From the NCBI GenBank assembly GCA_004102785.1, contig SCEJ01000002.1:62001-126000 (forward strand): 64,000 bases of DNA, read 5' to 3'. A program made the translations under genes and the position numbers. Origin of the DNA: Muribaculaceae bacterium Isolate-013 (NCI). GTDB lineage: Bacteria; Bacteroidota; Bacteroidia; Bacteroidales; Muribaculaceae. A model generated the notes under the pieces. That model was given only the letters and a program-made list of their open reading frames with translations, searched no databases and was not told where the DNA came from. Every line of letters starts with the position of its first letter. Within the stretch, counting starts at the first letter, position 1. Below, one piece after another: positions 1 to 9,934 of this stretch.

Positions 1-2
1 TT

Positions 3-827
3 ACTTTCGATGGAGGTGCGGTGGCCGATGCCGACCTTCGCCTGCGCAGCACACCGTCGGAAAACGACCTCCAGCTCGGAGCATACACCGGCACAGCCCT
101 CGCCGGGTCTCTTTATCTTTCCTACCCCAACTCCGACTCGCAGACAATCTATCCGGCCGAAGTGATACCCTTCCCCGCCGACACAGAAATCAAGACCGTG
201 GCTGTCGACGGCTATTGCAACAGCACATCGGCCTCCACAATCTCAGTAGACCTGTATATGGCACAGACCGACGACTGCGGTTTCAGCACCGACGAACCGG
301 AGCCATATCCCACCGACGAAATGGAACCCGCAGCCTCCGCCTCTGTCACAGTAAACACCGCCGGCTCCGCCGATATGCCTGAAGAGCTCTTTGCCATAGC
401 ATGCGACGGCAACGGATACACCTATACCGGAGGGAACCTGCTGGTGGCATTCAAGGCGCGCAGCAAGAGCTACACAGATGTCTATATGGCAGTCGACGCA
501 TCGCGTCCAGGCACATCCATACACCGCTACTGGACCTCGCGCGAGACCGACCGCTGGCGCATTAATCCGGCCGGCATGCCAGTAATCCGGGTAACCTACC
601 GCACACCGTCGGGAATAGGCGAGAGCGCCATTACCCCCATACTCTCTGTGACGGGAGGCAACGGCACAATCGAAATACGCAGCACACAGACACGCACCAT
701 CACAGTGTACCGCGCAGACGGCACAGCAGCCGCGCATACAGCAGTCACAGCCGGACACCCCGCCACCGCAGGGCCGCTCGCTCCCGGCATCTACATTGTG
801 GAAGGGATAAAAGTATGCGTACGCTAA
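3..827 (+). CDS. Secreted surface protein, C-terminal part (5' end outside window)
   Basis: The reading frame is open from the first bases of the window, so the true start lies upstream; a GTG at 21 is only an internal codon. About 274 residues are visible. I do not recognise a catalytic domain. The visible part is a beta-rich extracellular module; its segment 'IYPAEVIPFPADTEIKTVAVDGY' type matches repeats in the next gene (857-3412), which suggests the two are paralogous surface proteins. The C-terminus ends in a 'PGIYIVEGIKVCVR' tail, the short form of C-terminal domain common on exported Bacteroidales proteins and resembling a type IX secretion sorting tail. It is followed after 29 bases by the next ORF on the same strand, so the three genes up to 4839 are probably one operon. 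The function is unknown. Confidence 0.7.
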   Translation, partial: TFDGGAVADADLRLRSTPSENDLQLGAYTGTALAGSLYLSYPNSDSQTIYPAEVIPFPADTEIKTVAVDGYCNSTSASTISVDLYMAQTDDCGFSTDEPEPYPTDEMEPAASASVTVNTAGSADMPEELFAIACDGNGYTYTGGNLLVAFKARSKSYTDVYMAVDASRPGTSIHRYWTSRETDRWRINPAGMPVIRVTYRTPSGIGESAITPILSVTGGNGTIEIRSTQTRTITVYRADGTAAAHTAVTAGHPATAGPLAPGIYIVEGIKVCVR

Positions 828-856
828 CACAGTCAAATCTCAAAATTCAATCCGAC

Positions 857-3412
857 ATGAAAAAACTTCTTTCGCTTTTAGCAGCGCTGATCACGCTCGC
901 GGCAACGCCGGCGCATGCCCAGGACGGCGACACAAACTACCTCCAGATAGGCACACTGAAAACCGGCGACTACAACTACCATACCGGCAACATGCCATTC
1001 TACACCATGGATAAATATGCCCAGGGCATCACCATGTACAAGGCCGAAGCCATGGATAACATAACCACCGGCATAAACATCACCGAGCTGGCCTACTTCG
1101 GCTACTCCTCGAAGAGTGTTTCCGGCACAGCCAAAGTCTACGTGGCCACCACCGACGAGACCACCGTGGCCGGATTCATAAAGGAAGGTCCGAAGGAGGG
1201 CAACAGCAACACCACCGTGGCCGATACCGACCGGATGACCCTCTTCTACGACGGCCCTATAACAATCAACGCCGAAGGCTCCAGCAGCAGTGCCGCCCAA
1301 CTGATTACCTTCACCTCTGACGAAGGATTCACATACGACGGCGGAAACCTGGTGGTCTACATCAGCGTGTCATTCCCTTCGGGCTACTCCTCGGCCTCCA
1401 TATTCACAGCCAACAACGGCGTTAAACTCAGAGGCTCATCGGCTCTGTCGCGCTACCGCAGCAGCGGATACACACAGACCGGATACAGTGTCGACACCAA
1501 ATCGTGGACGGACTACACCAGCTACCTCCCGGTGCTCCGCATAGGCTACGGCGGCAGCCGCGTGGCGGTCACAGCCACAGTCAAAGGAAAAGTCACCAGC
1601 TCACACACCCGCATAGGTCTCGAAGGCGCTACCGTGAAGTTCGACGGCCAGGAGATGACCACCCCCTCCAGCGGCATGTACTCCTTCGACATCGACGACG
1701 TTGACGACAAAGCCACATACACACTCGAAATTTCCCGGGAAGGCTACGACACCTACTCGCAGACCCTTGACATAAAGGCAGGCGGCGAATTCACCCACGA
1801 CGTAACCCTGGTGAAACAGCCCGTGCCCGCCACATTCACTCCACGCATAACCGACAAGGACTCCAAACAGCCCGTGGAAGGCGCGCTCATAACCTTCGAC
1901 GGCATGAACGGCACCTCCGGAGCCGACGGCCGCCATATGTTCAACATCGCCAACATTGACGACATGCCCACCGGCGGCTATCCGCTGTCGGTGTCGGCCC
2001 GAGGCTACTACCCCTACACCACCAACATCACAGTGGCATCCGACCTGGCTCTCGATGTGGAGATAACCAGGCTTCCGCCCCTGCCCGGCGAAGGCACACT
2101 GATTGGAGAATACACCATTGACAACTATGACCATCTCGCTCCCTTCAACACCCTCTGGAGCAACAGCATAACCGAATCGCTCTATCCGGCCGAAGCCCTT
2201 GTCGGCAAAGTGGCCGAAGGAGAGAAAATAGGCGCGATATCCTACTACGGCTACGTGGAGGCTCCGCAGCAGTCAGGCGGCGACAATACAGGCGGCGACA
2301 ACACAGGCGGCGACACCAGCGACGACTACTATTACGGCTACTCGCTCAAAGCCGACACCGACCTGCCGTCGTACACCTACAATGTGAAAATCTACGCATT
2401 CTCCGACGATGCCACACAGTATCCGATTTCAGGCTTTGCCGGAGCCGACCTTGAAAACGCAACACCTTTATATGACGGACAGATCACGGTGCCGACAGCA
2501 GGTTCGGCTCTCTTCCCTGTGGAGCTGTTCAAGGTAGAGTTCGACACTCCGTACATCTACGACGGCAAAGGGCTGCGCCTGGTGTTCGTGACCGACTACA
2601 GCGTGACAAAAATCATCAACTTCGCCCACGACGCCACACATACCCGCAACGTACTGAGCAAATACGCCTCAAACGAGGAGGGACTGCAGACTGCATCTTT
2701 CTCGCTTGTACAGAAAGGGCTGCCCGTGGTCCGGCTCGGCGAATACATTCCCGTGGGCTATGTGAACGGCACCGTATGCGACAAGCTCACACATGAACCC
2801 GTAAACAACGCCGCAGTGACACTCGGAATCGGCCTGGACGCACTCACCGCCACTACCGACGACTCCGGCGCCTACTCCATAAAAGTGCGTGGCATAACAG
2901 CCGAATCGGAATACCGGCTCACAGTGGAGGCCGAGGGCTACAACAACTACATCGATGAGGTATTCTTCAGCGACGCCGATACCGACGGAACAGTGACATG
3001 CAATCCCGAGCTTGAATATCAGATCACCGTGACCGGCACAGTGACAGCCGCTGACGGCGGGGAGCTTCGCGAACTGACCGTGACGCTCGACGGCAACGAG
3101 GCCGAAATCAACGCCGACGGTTCCTTCACCGTGACAGCCGACCCCGTGGAGGCGCTCACAGGCAAAATCACAGCCAATGCCGCCGGATACATCCCGAAGG
3201 AGGTTACAGTTGACCTCACGCGCGGCCTCGCCCCGGCCGTGGCCATCGTGCTTGATGCCGACCCGGCCCATGCGCTGACCGAAATCAGTGCCGACAACAC
3301 TACCGGCCTTACAATCTACAACCTCCAGGGTATCCGCATCACAGCCCCGGCAAAAGGGGAAGTCTACATTGTGACCGACGGAATGAAATCATTCAAAGCC
3401 ATACTGAAATGA
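857..3412 (+). CDS. Large secreted protein with carboxypeptidase-regulatory-like repeats
   Basis: 851 residues from the ATG at 857, chosen because it begins a clear signal peptide (MKKLLSLLAALITLAATPAHA); an in-frame ATG at 815 would add 14 residues before it and overlap the previous gene. After two jellyroll-like modules (about residues 25-230 and 415-640) there are at least three Ig-like segments of the carboxypeptidase-regulatory/PEGA type, recognisable by 'GKV..S..T..GLEGATVKFDG', 'SKQPVEGALITFDG' and 'THEPVNNAAVTL'. A Gly/Asp/Asn/Thr linker lies near residue 470. The C-terminus ('LTIYNLQGIRI...') resembles a sorting tail. No catalytic motif is visible; an adhesin or surface scaffold role is inference. 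Its stop overlaps the ATG of the next gene, so the two are probably translationally coupled. Confidence 0.75.
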   Translation: MKKLLSLLAALITLAATPAHAQDGDTNYLQIGTLKTGDYNYHTGNMPFYTMDKYAQGITMYKAEAMDNITTGINITELAYFGYSSKSVSGTAKVYVATTDETTVAGFIKEGPKEGNSNTTVADTDRMTLFYDGPITINAEGSSSSAAQLITFTSDEGFTYDGGNLVVYISVSFPSGYSSASIFTANNGVKLRGSSALSRYRSSGYTQTGYSVDTKSWTDYTSYLPVLRIGYGGSRVAVTATVKGKVTSSHTRIGLEGATVKFDGQEMTTPSSGMYSFDIDDVDDKATYTLEISREGYDTYSQTLDIKAGGEFTHDVTLVKQPVPATFTPRITDKDSKQPVEGALITFDGMNGTSGADGRHMFNIANIDDMPTGGYPLSVSARGYYPYTTNITVASDLALDVEITRLPPLPGEGTLIGEYTIDNYDHLAPFNTLWSNSITESLYPAEALVGKVAEGEKIGAISYYGYVEAPQQSGGDNTGGDNTGGDTSDDYYYGYSLKADTDLPSYTYNVKIYAFSDDATQYPISGFAGADLENATPLYDGQITVPTAGSALFPVELFKVEFDTPYIYDGKGLRLVFVTDYSVTKIINFAHDATHTRNVLSKYASNEEGLQTASFSLVQKGLPVVRLGEYIPVGYVNGTVCDKLTHEPVNNAAVTLGIGLDALTATTDDSGAYSIKVRGITAESEYRLTVEAEGYNNYIDEVFFSDADTDGTVTCNPELEYQITVTGTVTAADGGELRELTVTLDGNEAEINADGSFTVTADPVEALTGKITANAAGYIPKEVTVDLTRGLAPAVAIVLDADPAHALTEISADNTTGLTIYNLQGIRITAPAKGEVYIVTDGMKSFKAILK

Positions 3413-4839
3413 ACCACCTCAACCGTAAGATTGCTGCCGCCTTATGGGCGGCGGCAATCGGCGGTGCGGGCTCAGCCGCCGCCCCGCCCCCGGACGCCAT
3501 TGACCTTTCGGCCGTGCAGACGGCCAACTGCTACATCGTGACACCCGGCTCCACATCATTCTTCGATGCTACCCGCAAAGGCAACTCGCCCACCGCGACA
3601 ATCGATGCCGGAGCTTCAGCCCGGCTTATATGGCAGGATACAAAAAAACTGATCAGCAGCCTGGAATATGATTCCGGGGTGATTGTGGCGGTCACGGCAT
3701 CAGGAGCCGAAGGGAACGCCGTGGTGGCAGTGTGCGATGCCGCAGGCAACGTGCTGTGGAGCTGGCATCTGTGGGTCACGGACTTCGATCCCGAGGCCAC
3801 GGCCTACACAACCGAGGCCAACAGTGCGGGCACAACCTGGACATTCATGGACAGGAACATGGGCGCCATGGCAGCCTCCGGCTCTTTCCCATCGCACGGA
3901 ATGCTATACCAGTGGGGACGCAAGGATCCCTTCCCGGCGCCGGCAGACTTTACACTGGTGGCCGACGACTATTCCTATATCGACGGTATGGACGGGGAAG
4001 CGGAACTATATGACATCGACGGCAACATCCTACCGAAAATCAAGGATACCGCCGCGCCGGGCGGCTCGGTGGAGCTGTCGGTGGCCAACCCCATGACCTT
4101 CTACTACGTGAGCAAGACCGACACAGGTGAAACCGACGAATACGGCATGCCGGTGATTGTTGACAATCCCCCCTCCGGCGACTGGGCCGACACATCGGCA
4201 GACGACCGCTGGGGAGGTGTCTCCGGCCATAAAAGCATCTATGACCCATGTCCTCCCGGCTGGAAAGTGCCGGTGAACGATGCCGACGGCAACACCCCCT
4301 ACGCCTGGATGGAATACTCCGGCATGACCTGGGATGCCACCTATGGCGGCGCCATAGACCATGGGCAATGGTTCCCGGGCTGCGGCACACGCTATTATAT
4401 GTCGGGGGCCAACGACCTGCCACGCGACGGCAATCCTTACAGCGGCATGTGGATCGGCACCGCCGGCACAGCGTCGGCAAACCTTGAGGAATATCCCACT
4501 CTCTACGGCCAATACATGATGATTGTCAACGGCAAACGCACCTATAAGCCCGGCAAGGACCGGCGCTCGCAGGGGATGTCGCTGCGGGCCGTACGCGACG
4601 AGGAGTGCAGTTCGGCACTCCATGCCGTGACAGCAGCAACCGCCGTAAACGTTCGCGGCAGCCGGCTGTGCTTCGACGGCGATGCCGCGATACGCATCAT
4701 CTCGGCAAGCGGCGCCACAGTGTGCGAGGCCTATGCCAATGCCACATTCGACTTCGGCTTCCTTGCTCCGGGCATATACATCGCGGCTGTCACGGGGTGC
4801 GACGGCACCACAGCCAGCGTAAAATTCATCCGCCGCTGA
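3409..4839 (+). CDS. Secreted protein with FISUMP-like domain
   Basis: 476 residues, starting at an ATGA overlap with the upstream gene. The N-terminus is a signal peptide (Ala-rich hydrophobic stretch, residues 8-25). The body carries the hallmarks of the Fibrobacter succinogenes major paralogous (FISUMP) domain as found in Bacteroidales surface proteins: 'TFMDRNMGAMA' near residue 147, 'MLYQWGRKDPFP' near 165 and 'YDPCPPGWKVP' near 290, followed by 'MSLRAVRDEE'. The last 65 residues form a C-terminal tail ending 'GIYIAAVTGCDGTTASVKFIRR', again like an export/sorting tail. The domain's biochemical role is not established; a surface or fimbria-associated role is inference. The gene ends the operon, with a strong hairpin 27 bases downstream. 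Confidence 0.72.
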   Translation: MNHLNRKIAAALWAAAIGGAGSAAAPPPDAIDLSAVQTANCYIVTPGSTSFFDATRKGNSPTATIDAGASARLIWQDTKKLISSLEYDSGVIVAVTASGAEGNAVVAVCDAAGNVLWSWHLWVTDFDPEATAYTTEANSAGTTWTFMDRNMGAMAASGSFPSHGMLYQWGRKDPFPAPADFTLVADDYSYIDGMDGEAELYDIDGNILPKIKDTAAPGGSVELSVANPMTFYYVSKTDTGETDEYGMPVIVDNPPSGDWADTSADDRWGGVSGHKSIYDPCPPGWKVPVNDADGNTPYAWMEYSGMTWDATYGGAIDHGQWFPGCGTRYYMSGANDLPRDGNPYSGMWIGTAGTASANLEEYPTLYGQYMMIVNGKRTYKPGKDRRSQGMSLRAVRDEECSSALHAVTAATAVNVRGSRLCFDGDAAIRIISASGATVCEAYANATFDFGFLAPGIYIAAVTGCDGTTASVKFIRR

Positions 4840-4865
4840 GCCCCCCTCTGACGGCTCAATATCAC

Positions 4866-4898
4866 ATCGGGGCGCTGCCTTGCAGGCAGCGCCCCGAT
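4866..4898. terminator. Bidirectional terminator between convergent genes
   Basis: A perfect 14-bp GC-rich stem (4866-4879 with 4885-4898, loop of 5) lies between the end of the surface-protein operon and the end of recA, which converge here. It can serve both strands. Confidence 0.8.
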
Positions 4899-4924
4899 AC
4901 TGTATGGAGTCAGGTCTGTGGCAA

Positions 4925-6124
4925 TCAGAGATCTTCTTCGAGCGAGAAATCGTCGTCGGGCAGCTCGGCGTCGAAGTCGAGGGTCTCCAGGTCGTCGGCT
5001 GCTTCGTCGGCTGCGGGAGTCTCGTCAGTTTCACTGTCCTTGGCAGCTCCTTTGCCCTTGATGGCAGGCTTTTTCTTGGAAGAAGTTGTGGAGGCTTCGG
5101 CCAGTGCGGCCATGATTTTTGCTTCCAGTTCTTCGGCGAGCTCGGGGTTGTCGAGAATCACGAGTTTGGCGGCATCGCGTCCCTGGGCTATTTTGGAGCC
5201 GTTGTAGCTGAACCAGGAGCCGGACTTCTTGATGATGTCGTACTCCACGCCGAGGTCGATGATTTCGCCGGCCTTGGAGATGCCTTCACCGAACATGATG
5301 TCGAATTCGGCGCGTTTGAATGGGGGCGCCACCTTGTTCTTCACCACGCGCACCTTGGTGAGTTTGCCGAGAATTTTGTCGCCGTCCTTGATGGCCGTAG
5401 AGGGTCGCACGTCGACACGGACCGAGGCATAGAATTTCAATGCGTTGCCGCCGGTTGTGGTCTCGGTGGGGGCGAACATGCCGCCGCCGATGTTGGCGCG
5501 GAGCTGATTGATGAAGACGCACACGGTGTTTGTGCGGGAGATAGTGCCGGTGAGCTTGCGCAGAGCCTGCGACATGAGGCGGGCCTGCAGCCCCACCTGT
5601 CGCTCGCCCATCTCACCCTCAATCTCGCTCTTGGGGGTAAGGGCGGCCACGGAGTCGACTACGAGAATGTCGATAGCCGACGAGCGGATGAGTTCTTCGG
5701 CGATTTCAAGCGCCTGCTCGCCGTTGTCGGGCTGCGAGATGAGCAGGTTGTTGACGTCGACGCCGAGTTTCTCGGCATAGAAGCGGTCGAATGCATGCTC
5801 GGCGTCAATCATTGCGGCGATACCCCCTTTTTTCTGCGCCTCGGCTATGGCATGGAGGGCGAGGGTTGTCTTGCCGGAGGATTCCGGACCGTATATCTCA
5901 ATGATGCGCCCGCGGGGAAAACCACCGACACCGAGGGCGAAGTTAAGGCCTATCGAGCCGGTGGGTATCACCTCCACAGGCTCTATTTTTTCCTCACCGA
6001 GTTTCATTATGGCACCGCGGCCATAATCCTTCTCGATGTTGTTGAGCGCCTGCTTGAGGGCCTCGAGGCGCGACTCTTTGGAGTCGGCAGCCGTAACTTT
6101 CTTTATCGTTGCTTTTTTTGCCAT
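4925..6124 (-). CDS. recA: Recombinase RecA
   Basis: 399 residues from the ATG at 6124 (MAKKATIKK...); an upstream ATG would start 18 residues earlier but would lie upstream of the promoter box. RecA forms ATP-dependent filaments on single-stranded DNA for homologous recombination and triggers SOS cleavage. Walker A 'GPESSGKTT' is at residues 79-87, the Walker B '[11 protein letters not shown]' is present, and the L2-type segment '[12 protein letters not shown]...[13 protein letters not shown]' is conserved. The C-terminal ~60 residues form an acidic Lys/Ala/Asp/Glu tail longer than in E. coli RecA, as in many Bacteroidetes. A TAACTTTG promoter box sits 24 bases upstream. I see no obvious SOS box, and Bacteroidetes LexA sites are not well enough known to exclude one. 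Confidence 0.97.
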   Translation of the reverse strand: MAKKATIKKVTAADSKESRLEALKQALNNIEKDYGRGAIMKLGEEKIEPVEVIPTGSIGLNFALGVGGFPRGRIIEIYGPESSGKTTLALHAIAEAQKKGGIAAMIDAEHAFDRFYAEKLGVDVNNLLISQPDNGEQALEIAEELIRSSAIDILVVDSVAALTPKSEIEGEMGERQVGLQARLMSQALRKLTGTISRTNTVCVFINQLRANIGGGMFAPTETTTGGNALKFYASVRVDVRPSTAIKDGDKILGKLTKVRVVKNKVAPPFKRAEFDIMFGEGISKAGEIIDLGVEYDIIKKSGSWFSYNGSKIAQGRDAAKLVILDNPELAEELEAKIMAALAEASTTSSKKKPAIKGKGAAKDSETDETPAADEAADDLETLDFDAELPDDDFSLEEDL

Positions 6125-6147
6125 TGTGTATTCTTTTATTTCTGATG

Positions 6148-6155
6148 CAAAGTTA
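6148..6155 (-). promoter_or_regulatory. recA promoter -7 box
   Basis: TAACTTTG on the minus strand matches the Bacteroidetes -7 consensus TAnnTTTG. It lies 24 bases before the recA ATG and just after the der terminator. No clear -33 TTTG is seen at the usual distance. Confidence 0.6.
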
Positions 6156-6161
6156 GCGAAA

Positions 6162-6188
6162 AAGGCGGGCAACATCATTGCCCGCCTT
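6162..6188 (-). terminator. Terminator of der
   Basis: A perfect 11-bp stem (6162-6172 with 6178-6188, loop CATCA) lies downstream of the der stop and is followed on the minus strand by a short T run. Confidence 0.7.
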
Positions 6189-6219
6189 AGTTAAACTTCT
6201 GTTAAACTTCAGCAACCTC

Positions 6220-7536
6220 TTATTTTTCGCGCATGAACACCATCACCGGGGTACCGCGGAAATCCCAGTTCCCGCGGATTTTGTTCTCCAGATAGCGGCG
6301 GTAAGGCTCCTTTACCCACTGCGGCAGGTTGCAGAAGAAGATGAAAGTAGGCACCTGGGCGCCCTTGAGCTGAGTCACATATTTGATTTTCACATACTTT
6401 CCCTTGTTGGCCGGTGGGGGATAGGCGCCTATGGCCTCCTGCATCACCTTGTTGAGCTGCGAGGTCGACACTTCGCGGCGGCGGTTCTTGTAGACGTCGA
6501 CAGCGGTCTCGATTACCTTGTAGATGCGCTGCTTGGTGAGTGCGGAGCAGAAGATGATGGGGAAGTCGGTGAAAGGGGCGAACTTGCCGCGGATGGCAGC
6601 CTCGAAATGCTTCTGGGCGTCGTGCGACTTGTCTTCGGCTATATCCCATTTGTTGACACAGACCACCAGGCCTTTCTTGTTTTTCTGAATGAGGGAGAAG
6701 ATGTTGGCGTCCTGGGCCTCGATGCCGCGGGTGGCGTCAATCATCAGGATACACACATCGGACGCCTCGATTGCGCGGATGGAGCGTATCACCGAGTAAT
6801 ATTCGATATCCTCGGTGACTTTCTGCTTCTTGCGTATTCCGGCGGTGTCGACCAGGTAGAAGTCGAAGCCGAACTTGTTGTAGCGAGTGTAGATGGAGTC
6901 GCGTGTGGTGCCGGCGATGTCGGTCACGATGTGGCGGTCCTCGCCGATGAAGGCGTTGATGAGCGATGATTTGCCGGCGTTGGGGCGCCCCACGATGGCG
7001 AATTTCGGAATCTCCTCGAGGTTCTCTTCCTCGTTGCGGGGCTCGGGCAGTTTCTTGATGACCTCGTCGAGGAGGTCGCCGGTGCCGTAGCCGCTGACTG
7101 CCGACACGGGGAACGGGTCGCCGAGCCCGAGCGAATAGAATTCGGGCACGTTGTAGAGCCAGTCGTTTGAGTCGACCTTGTTGGCCACGAGGATTACCGG
7201 CTTGCGCGATTTGCGCAGGATTTCGGCCACATGGTCGTCAAGGTCGGTGACGCCGTTCATGGCGTCGACCACGAAGAGCACTTCGTCGGCCTGCTCGATG
7301 GCTACTTCCACCTGTTTGTTGATTTCTTCCTCAAAAATATCGTCGGAGTTGACTACCCATCCGCCGGTATCGACGATCGAGAAGTCTTTGCCGCCCCACT
7401 CCACCTTTCCATACTGGCGGTCGCGGGTGGTGCCCGCCGTGGGGTCGACGATGGCCTGCCGTGTCTCGGTGAGGCGGTTGAAGAGGGTGGACTTACCCAC
7501 ATTGGGGCGTCCGACTATTGCTACAAGCTGACCCAT
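6220..7536 (-). CDS. der: Ribosome-assembly GTPase Der (EngA)
   Basis: 438 residues, the usual length. Der has two consecutive GTPase domains and a C-terminal KH-like domain, and acts in 50S subunit maturation in the cytoplasm. The first P-loop 'GRPNVGKS' is at residues 9-16 and the second 'GRPNAGKS' at 183-190. Switch and G3/G4 motifs ('DTGG', 'NKVD', 'DTAGI', 'NKWD') are all present. The C-terminus ends '[16 protein letters not shown]', close to the family consensus. It is the last gene of the minus-strand housekeeping cluster but has its own consensus promoter at 7681-7712, giving a leader of about 140 bases, so it need not depend on era transcription. Confidence 0.97.
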   Translation of the reverse strand: MGQLVAIVGRPNVGKSTLFNRLTETRQAIVDPTAGTTRDRQYGKVEWGGKDFSIVDTGGWVVNSDDIFEEEINKQVEVAIEQADEVLFVVDAMNGVTDLDDHVAEILRKSRKPVILVANKVDSNDWLYNVPEFYSLGLGDPFPVSAVSGYGTGDLLDEVIKKLPEPRNEEENLEEIPKFAIVGRPNAGKSSLINAFIGEDRHIVTDIAGTTRDSIYTRYNKFGFDFYLVDTAGIRKKQKVTEDIEYYSVIRSIRAIEASDVCILMIDATRGIEAQDANIFSLIQKNKKGLVVCVNKWDIAEDKSHDAQKHFEAAIRGKFAPFTDFPIIFCSALTKQRIYKVIETAVDVYKNRRREVSTSQLNKVMQEAIGAYPPPANKGKYVKIKYVTQLKGAQVPTFIFFCNLPQWVKEPYRRYLENKIRGNWDFRGTPVMVFMREK

Positions 7537-7680
7537 AGTTGGTTAAGCGGTTATAATCTGAATATTGCCGTTGGCGGCGCATCCTGGCGCCGGGATGCCG
7601 GCGGCGGGGATGTCGTCGGTCTGCGGCCGCAATCTGTCGCGACTCTACGGCGCCAGAGGCTTGGTTGTTAAATGTTTCTG

Positions 7681-7712
7681 CAAAGTTAACTTAAAATCCT
7701 TAAATAGGCAAA
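7681..7712 (-). promoter_or_regulatory. Consensus promoter for der
   Basis: On the minus strand TTTG (7709-7712) is followed after exactly 20 bases by TAACTTTG (7681-7688), a full match to the Bacteroidetes -33/-7 promoter. The 5' leader is about 140 bases and contains GTCGCGAC at 7636-7643. Confidence 0.75.
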
Positions 7713-7728
7713 TACCGGGGGGAGGCGG

Positions 7729-8613
7729 TCACTCTATGTAGCCGAATGCCTTGAGCTTGTTCTCGCGGTTGCGCCAGTTGGGCTCGACCTTCACGTAAAG
7801 CTCCAGGTAAACACGTTTGTCAAAGAATTTCTCAATATCCTTGCGGGCTTCGGTGCCGACTTTCTTCAGCATCGCACCGCCTTTGCCGATGAGTATCCCC
7901 TTCTGCGAGTCGCGCTCCACGAAGATTGTGGCCATGATGTGGATTGATTTCTCGGCCTCGTCGAATTTCTCCACGATTACTTCCACCGAATAGGGCACTT
8001 CCTTGTCGTAGTGGAGGAGGATTTTCTCGCGGATGATTTCGGTCACGAAGAAACGGGCGGGCTTGTCGGTGAGGGCGTCCTTGCCGAAATAGGGGGGCGA
8101 CACGGGGAGCAGCTCCACGATGCGGGCCATGAGGTTGGCGGTGTTGAAGTTCTCCAGAGCTGATGTAGGGAATACTTCCGCGTTGGGCAGAAGTTCCTTC
8201 CAGCGGCTCACGATTGTGTCGAGGTCATTGTTGCCTTTGAGCAGGTCGATTTTGTTGATTACCAGCAGCACGGGCACTTTCTCCTTTGCCACGCGGGCGA
8301 GGAAGTCGGCGTTTTTGGTGGGGTCCTCAACCACGTCGGTCACGTATAGCAGCACGTCGGCGTCGGTGAGTGCCCCTTCGGAGTAGCTGAGCATCGACTG
8401 CTGGAGGCGGTAATTGGGCTTGAGCACACCGGGGGTGTCGGAGAATACAATCTGGTAGTCCGGCGTGTTTACGATTCCGGTGATGCGGTGGCGTGTGGTC
8501 TGTGCCTTTGAGGTAATTATGCTGATGCGCTCGCCCACAAGGTCGTTCATCAGGGTGGACTTGCCCACGTTGGGGTTTCCCACGATATTTACAAATCCTG
8601 CTTTATGTTCCAT
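7729..8613 (-). CDS. era: GTPase Era
   Basis: 294 residues, typical for Era, which binds the 3' end of 16S rRNA and assists 30S maturation. The P-loop 'GNPNVGKS' is at residues 12-19, followed by 'TTRHRITGI' (switch I), 'DTPG' (G3) and 'NKID' (G4). The C-terminal KH RNA-binding domain shows 'GILIGKGGAMLKKVGTEARKDIE' type sequence around residues 238-262. It is separated from fabH by a hairpin terminator, and I see no clear promoter in the 83 bases between that hairpin and the start. It may be transcribed by read-through. Confidence 0.97.
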   Translation of the reverse strand: MEHKAGFVNIVGNPNVGKSTLMNDLVGERISIITSKAQTTRHRITGIVNTPDYQIVFSDTPGVLKPNYRLQQSMLSYSEGALTDADVLLYVTDVVEDPTKNADFLARVAKEKVPVLLVINKIDLLKGNNDLDTIVSRWKELLPNAEVFPTSALENFNTANLMARIVELLPVSPPYFGKDALTDKPARFFVTEIIREKILLHYDKEVPYSVEVIVEKFDEAEKSIHIMATIFVERDSQKGILIGKGGAMLKKVGTEARKDIEKFFDKRVYLELYVKVEPNWRNRENKLKAFGYIE

Positions 8614-8690
8614 ATTAGGTTGTTGTTAGCGGTTATTTCCGGGGAGGCCGGATTGTCGGCGGGACGGCGGGTGCGGCGCCCCTGTTGAGA

Positions 8691-8725
8691 TAAAACAAAA
8701 ATAGCACCTTAAAAGATGCTATTTT
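8691..8725 (-). terminator. Terminator of fabH
   Basis: A 9-bp A/T-rich stem (8697-8705 with 8717-8725) lies just beyond the fabH stop. On the minus strand it is followed by a T-rich stretch. Confidence 0.65.
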
Positions 8726-8763
8726 CGGGAAAAAGTTATGGAATGAGGATAAAAGAGACTTGA

Positions 8764-9747
8764 TTACATATCCCACACCAGGTACATCGAACCCCAGGTG
8801 AAGCCGGCTCCGAAGGCGGTGAGGATAATCTTGTCGCCTTTCTTGAGCTGCCCCTTGAACTCGTCGAGACACAGGGGGATGGATGCAGCCGAAGTGTTGC
8901 CGTAGTGCTGGATGTTCACGAGCACTTTCTCTGTGGGGATGCCCACGCGTGAGCCTACCGCCTCGATGATGCGGAGGTTTGCCTGGTGGGGCACCAGGTA
9001 GTCGATGGTCTCGGCAGTGAGGTTGTTGCGGCTCATCACATCCATGGTGGCGGTGTACATGTCGGTCACGGCGTTCTTGTAGACGTTGCGTCCGTCCTGG
9101 AAAAGGAAATGGTCGCCGGCGTCGAGTGTGGCCTGTGTTGTCGGACGGGCAGAACCGCCGCCCCACATCACCAGGTGCTCAAGTCCGCGGCCGTCGACAT
9201 GGAACACGGCGTCGCGCACGCCCAACCCCTCCTCTTCGGTGGGTTCGACCAGCACGCAGGCTGCGCCGTCGCCGAACAGAGGGCAGGTGGCACGGTCCTG
9301 GTAGTTTACCATCGACGACATTTTTTCGGTGCATACCACCACTACTTTCTTGCGCAGTCCGCTCTTCACATAGGCGGCGGCGTCCTCGAGAGCCACGATG
9401 AAACCGGCGCAGGCGGCCTGGATGTCGTAGGCGTAGGCTTTTGTGAGGCCGGCGCCCTCGCATATTATCGAGCCGGTGGAGGGGAAACGGTAGTCGGGGT
9501 TTGAGGTGGCGCAAATCAAGAGCTCGACCTCATCGGCGGGTGTGCCGGTTTCGGCAAGGAGCTTTTTCACGGCCTCTATGCCCATATAAGAGGAGCCGGC
9601 ATCCTTTTTAAGGATACGGCGCTCCTTGATGCCCACGCGAGTGGTGATCCATTCGTCGTTGGTGTCGACCATCTTCGACAGCATTTCGTTGTCGAGGATG
9701 TCTTCGGGCACATAGGAGGCTATGCCTGATATTTTGGCGTTGAGCAT
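8764..9747 (-). CDS. fabH: Beta-ketoacyl-ACP synthase III
   Basis: 327 residues. FabH condenses acetyl-CoA (or branched acyl-CoA) with malonyl-ACP to start fatty acid synthesis. The thiolase-fold catalytic triad is visible: Cys113 in 'DIQAACAGF', His254 in 'VPHQANLRII' and Asn284 in 'HYGNTSAAS'. The N-terminal 'DTNDEWITTRVGIKERR' is characteristic of FabH. It follows rpmF on the same strand, an arrangement conserved in many bacteria where lipid and ribosome genes are co-transcribed. plsX, often beside rpmF in other phyla, is absent here. The 187 bases before it carry no gene. Confidence 0.97.
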   Translation of the reverse strand: MLNAKISGIASYVPEDILDNEMLSKMVDTNDEWITTRVGIKERRILKKDAGSSYMGIEAVKKLLAETGTPADEVELLICATSNPDYRFPSTGSIICEGAGLTKAYAYDIQAACAGFIVALEDAAAYVKSGLRKKVVVVCTEKMSSMVNYQDRATCPLFGDGAACVLVEPTEEEGLGVRDAVFHVDGRGLEHLVMWGGGSARPTTQATLDAGDHFLFQDGRNVYKNAVTDMYTATMDVMSRNNLTAETIDYLVPHQANLRIIEAVGSRVGIPTEKVLVNIQHYGNTSAASIPLCLDEFKGQLKKGDKIILTAFGAGFTWGSMYLVWDM

Positions 9748-9934
9748 AATTTACAGGTGTCGTTTTTATGAAAGCGGCCATCGCCGGGCAAAGCGCGGCG
9801 GGGCTACATATATGAAAATTACCCCCGTTCATGCCCTGGGCCGCCCTGCCGCCCGGAATGCAATCCGGCGGAGGGGGATGGGGCTGAACGCGGTGAGAGG
9901 GAGTGCCGGGAGGCATGCGCCTCCTGGCTGTTCA

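Noticed and set aside
4880-6145. A 421-codon + strand frame opposite recA
   Set aside because: RecA on the minus strand has all family motifs; the + strand frame has none and is a shadow.
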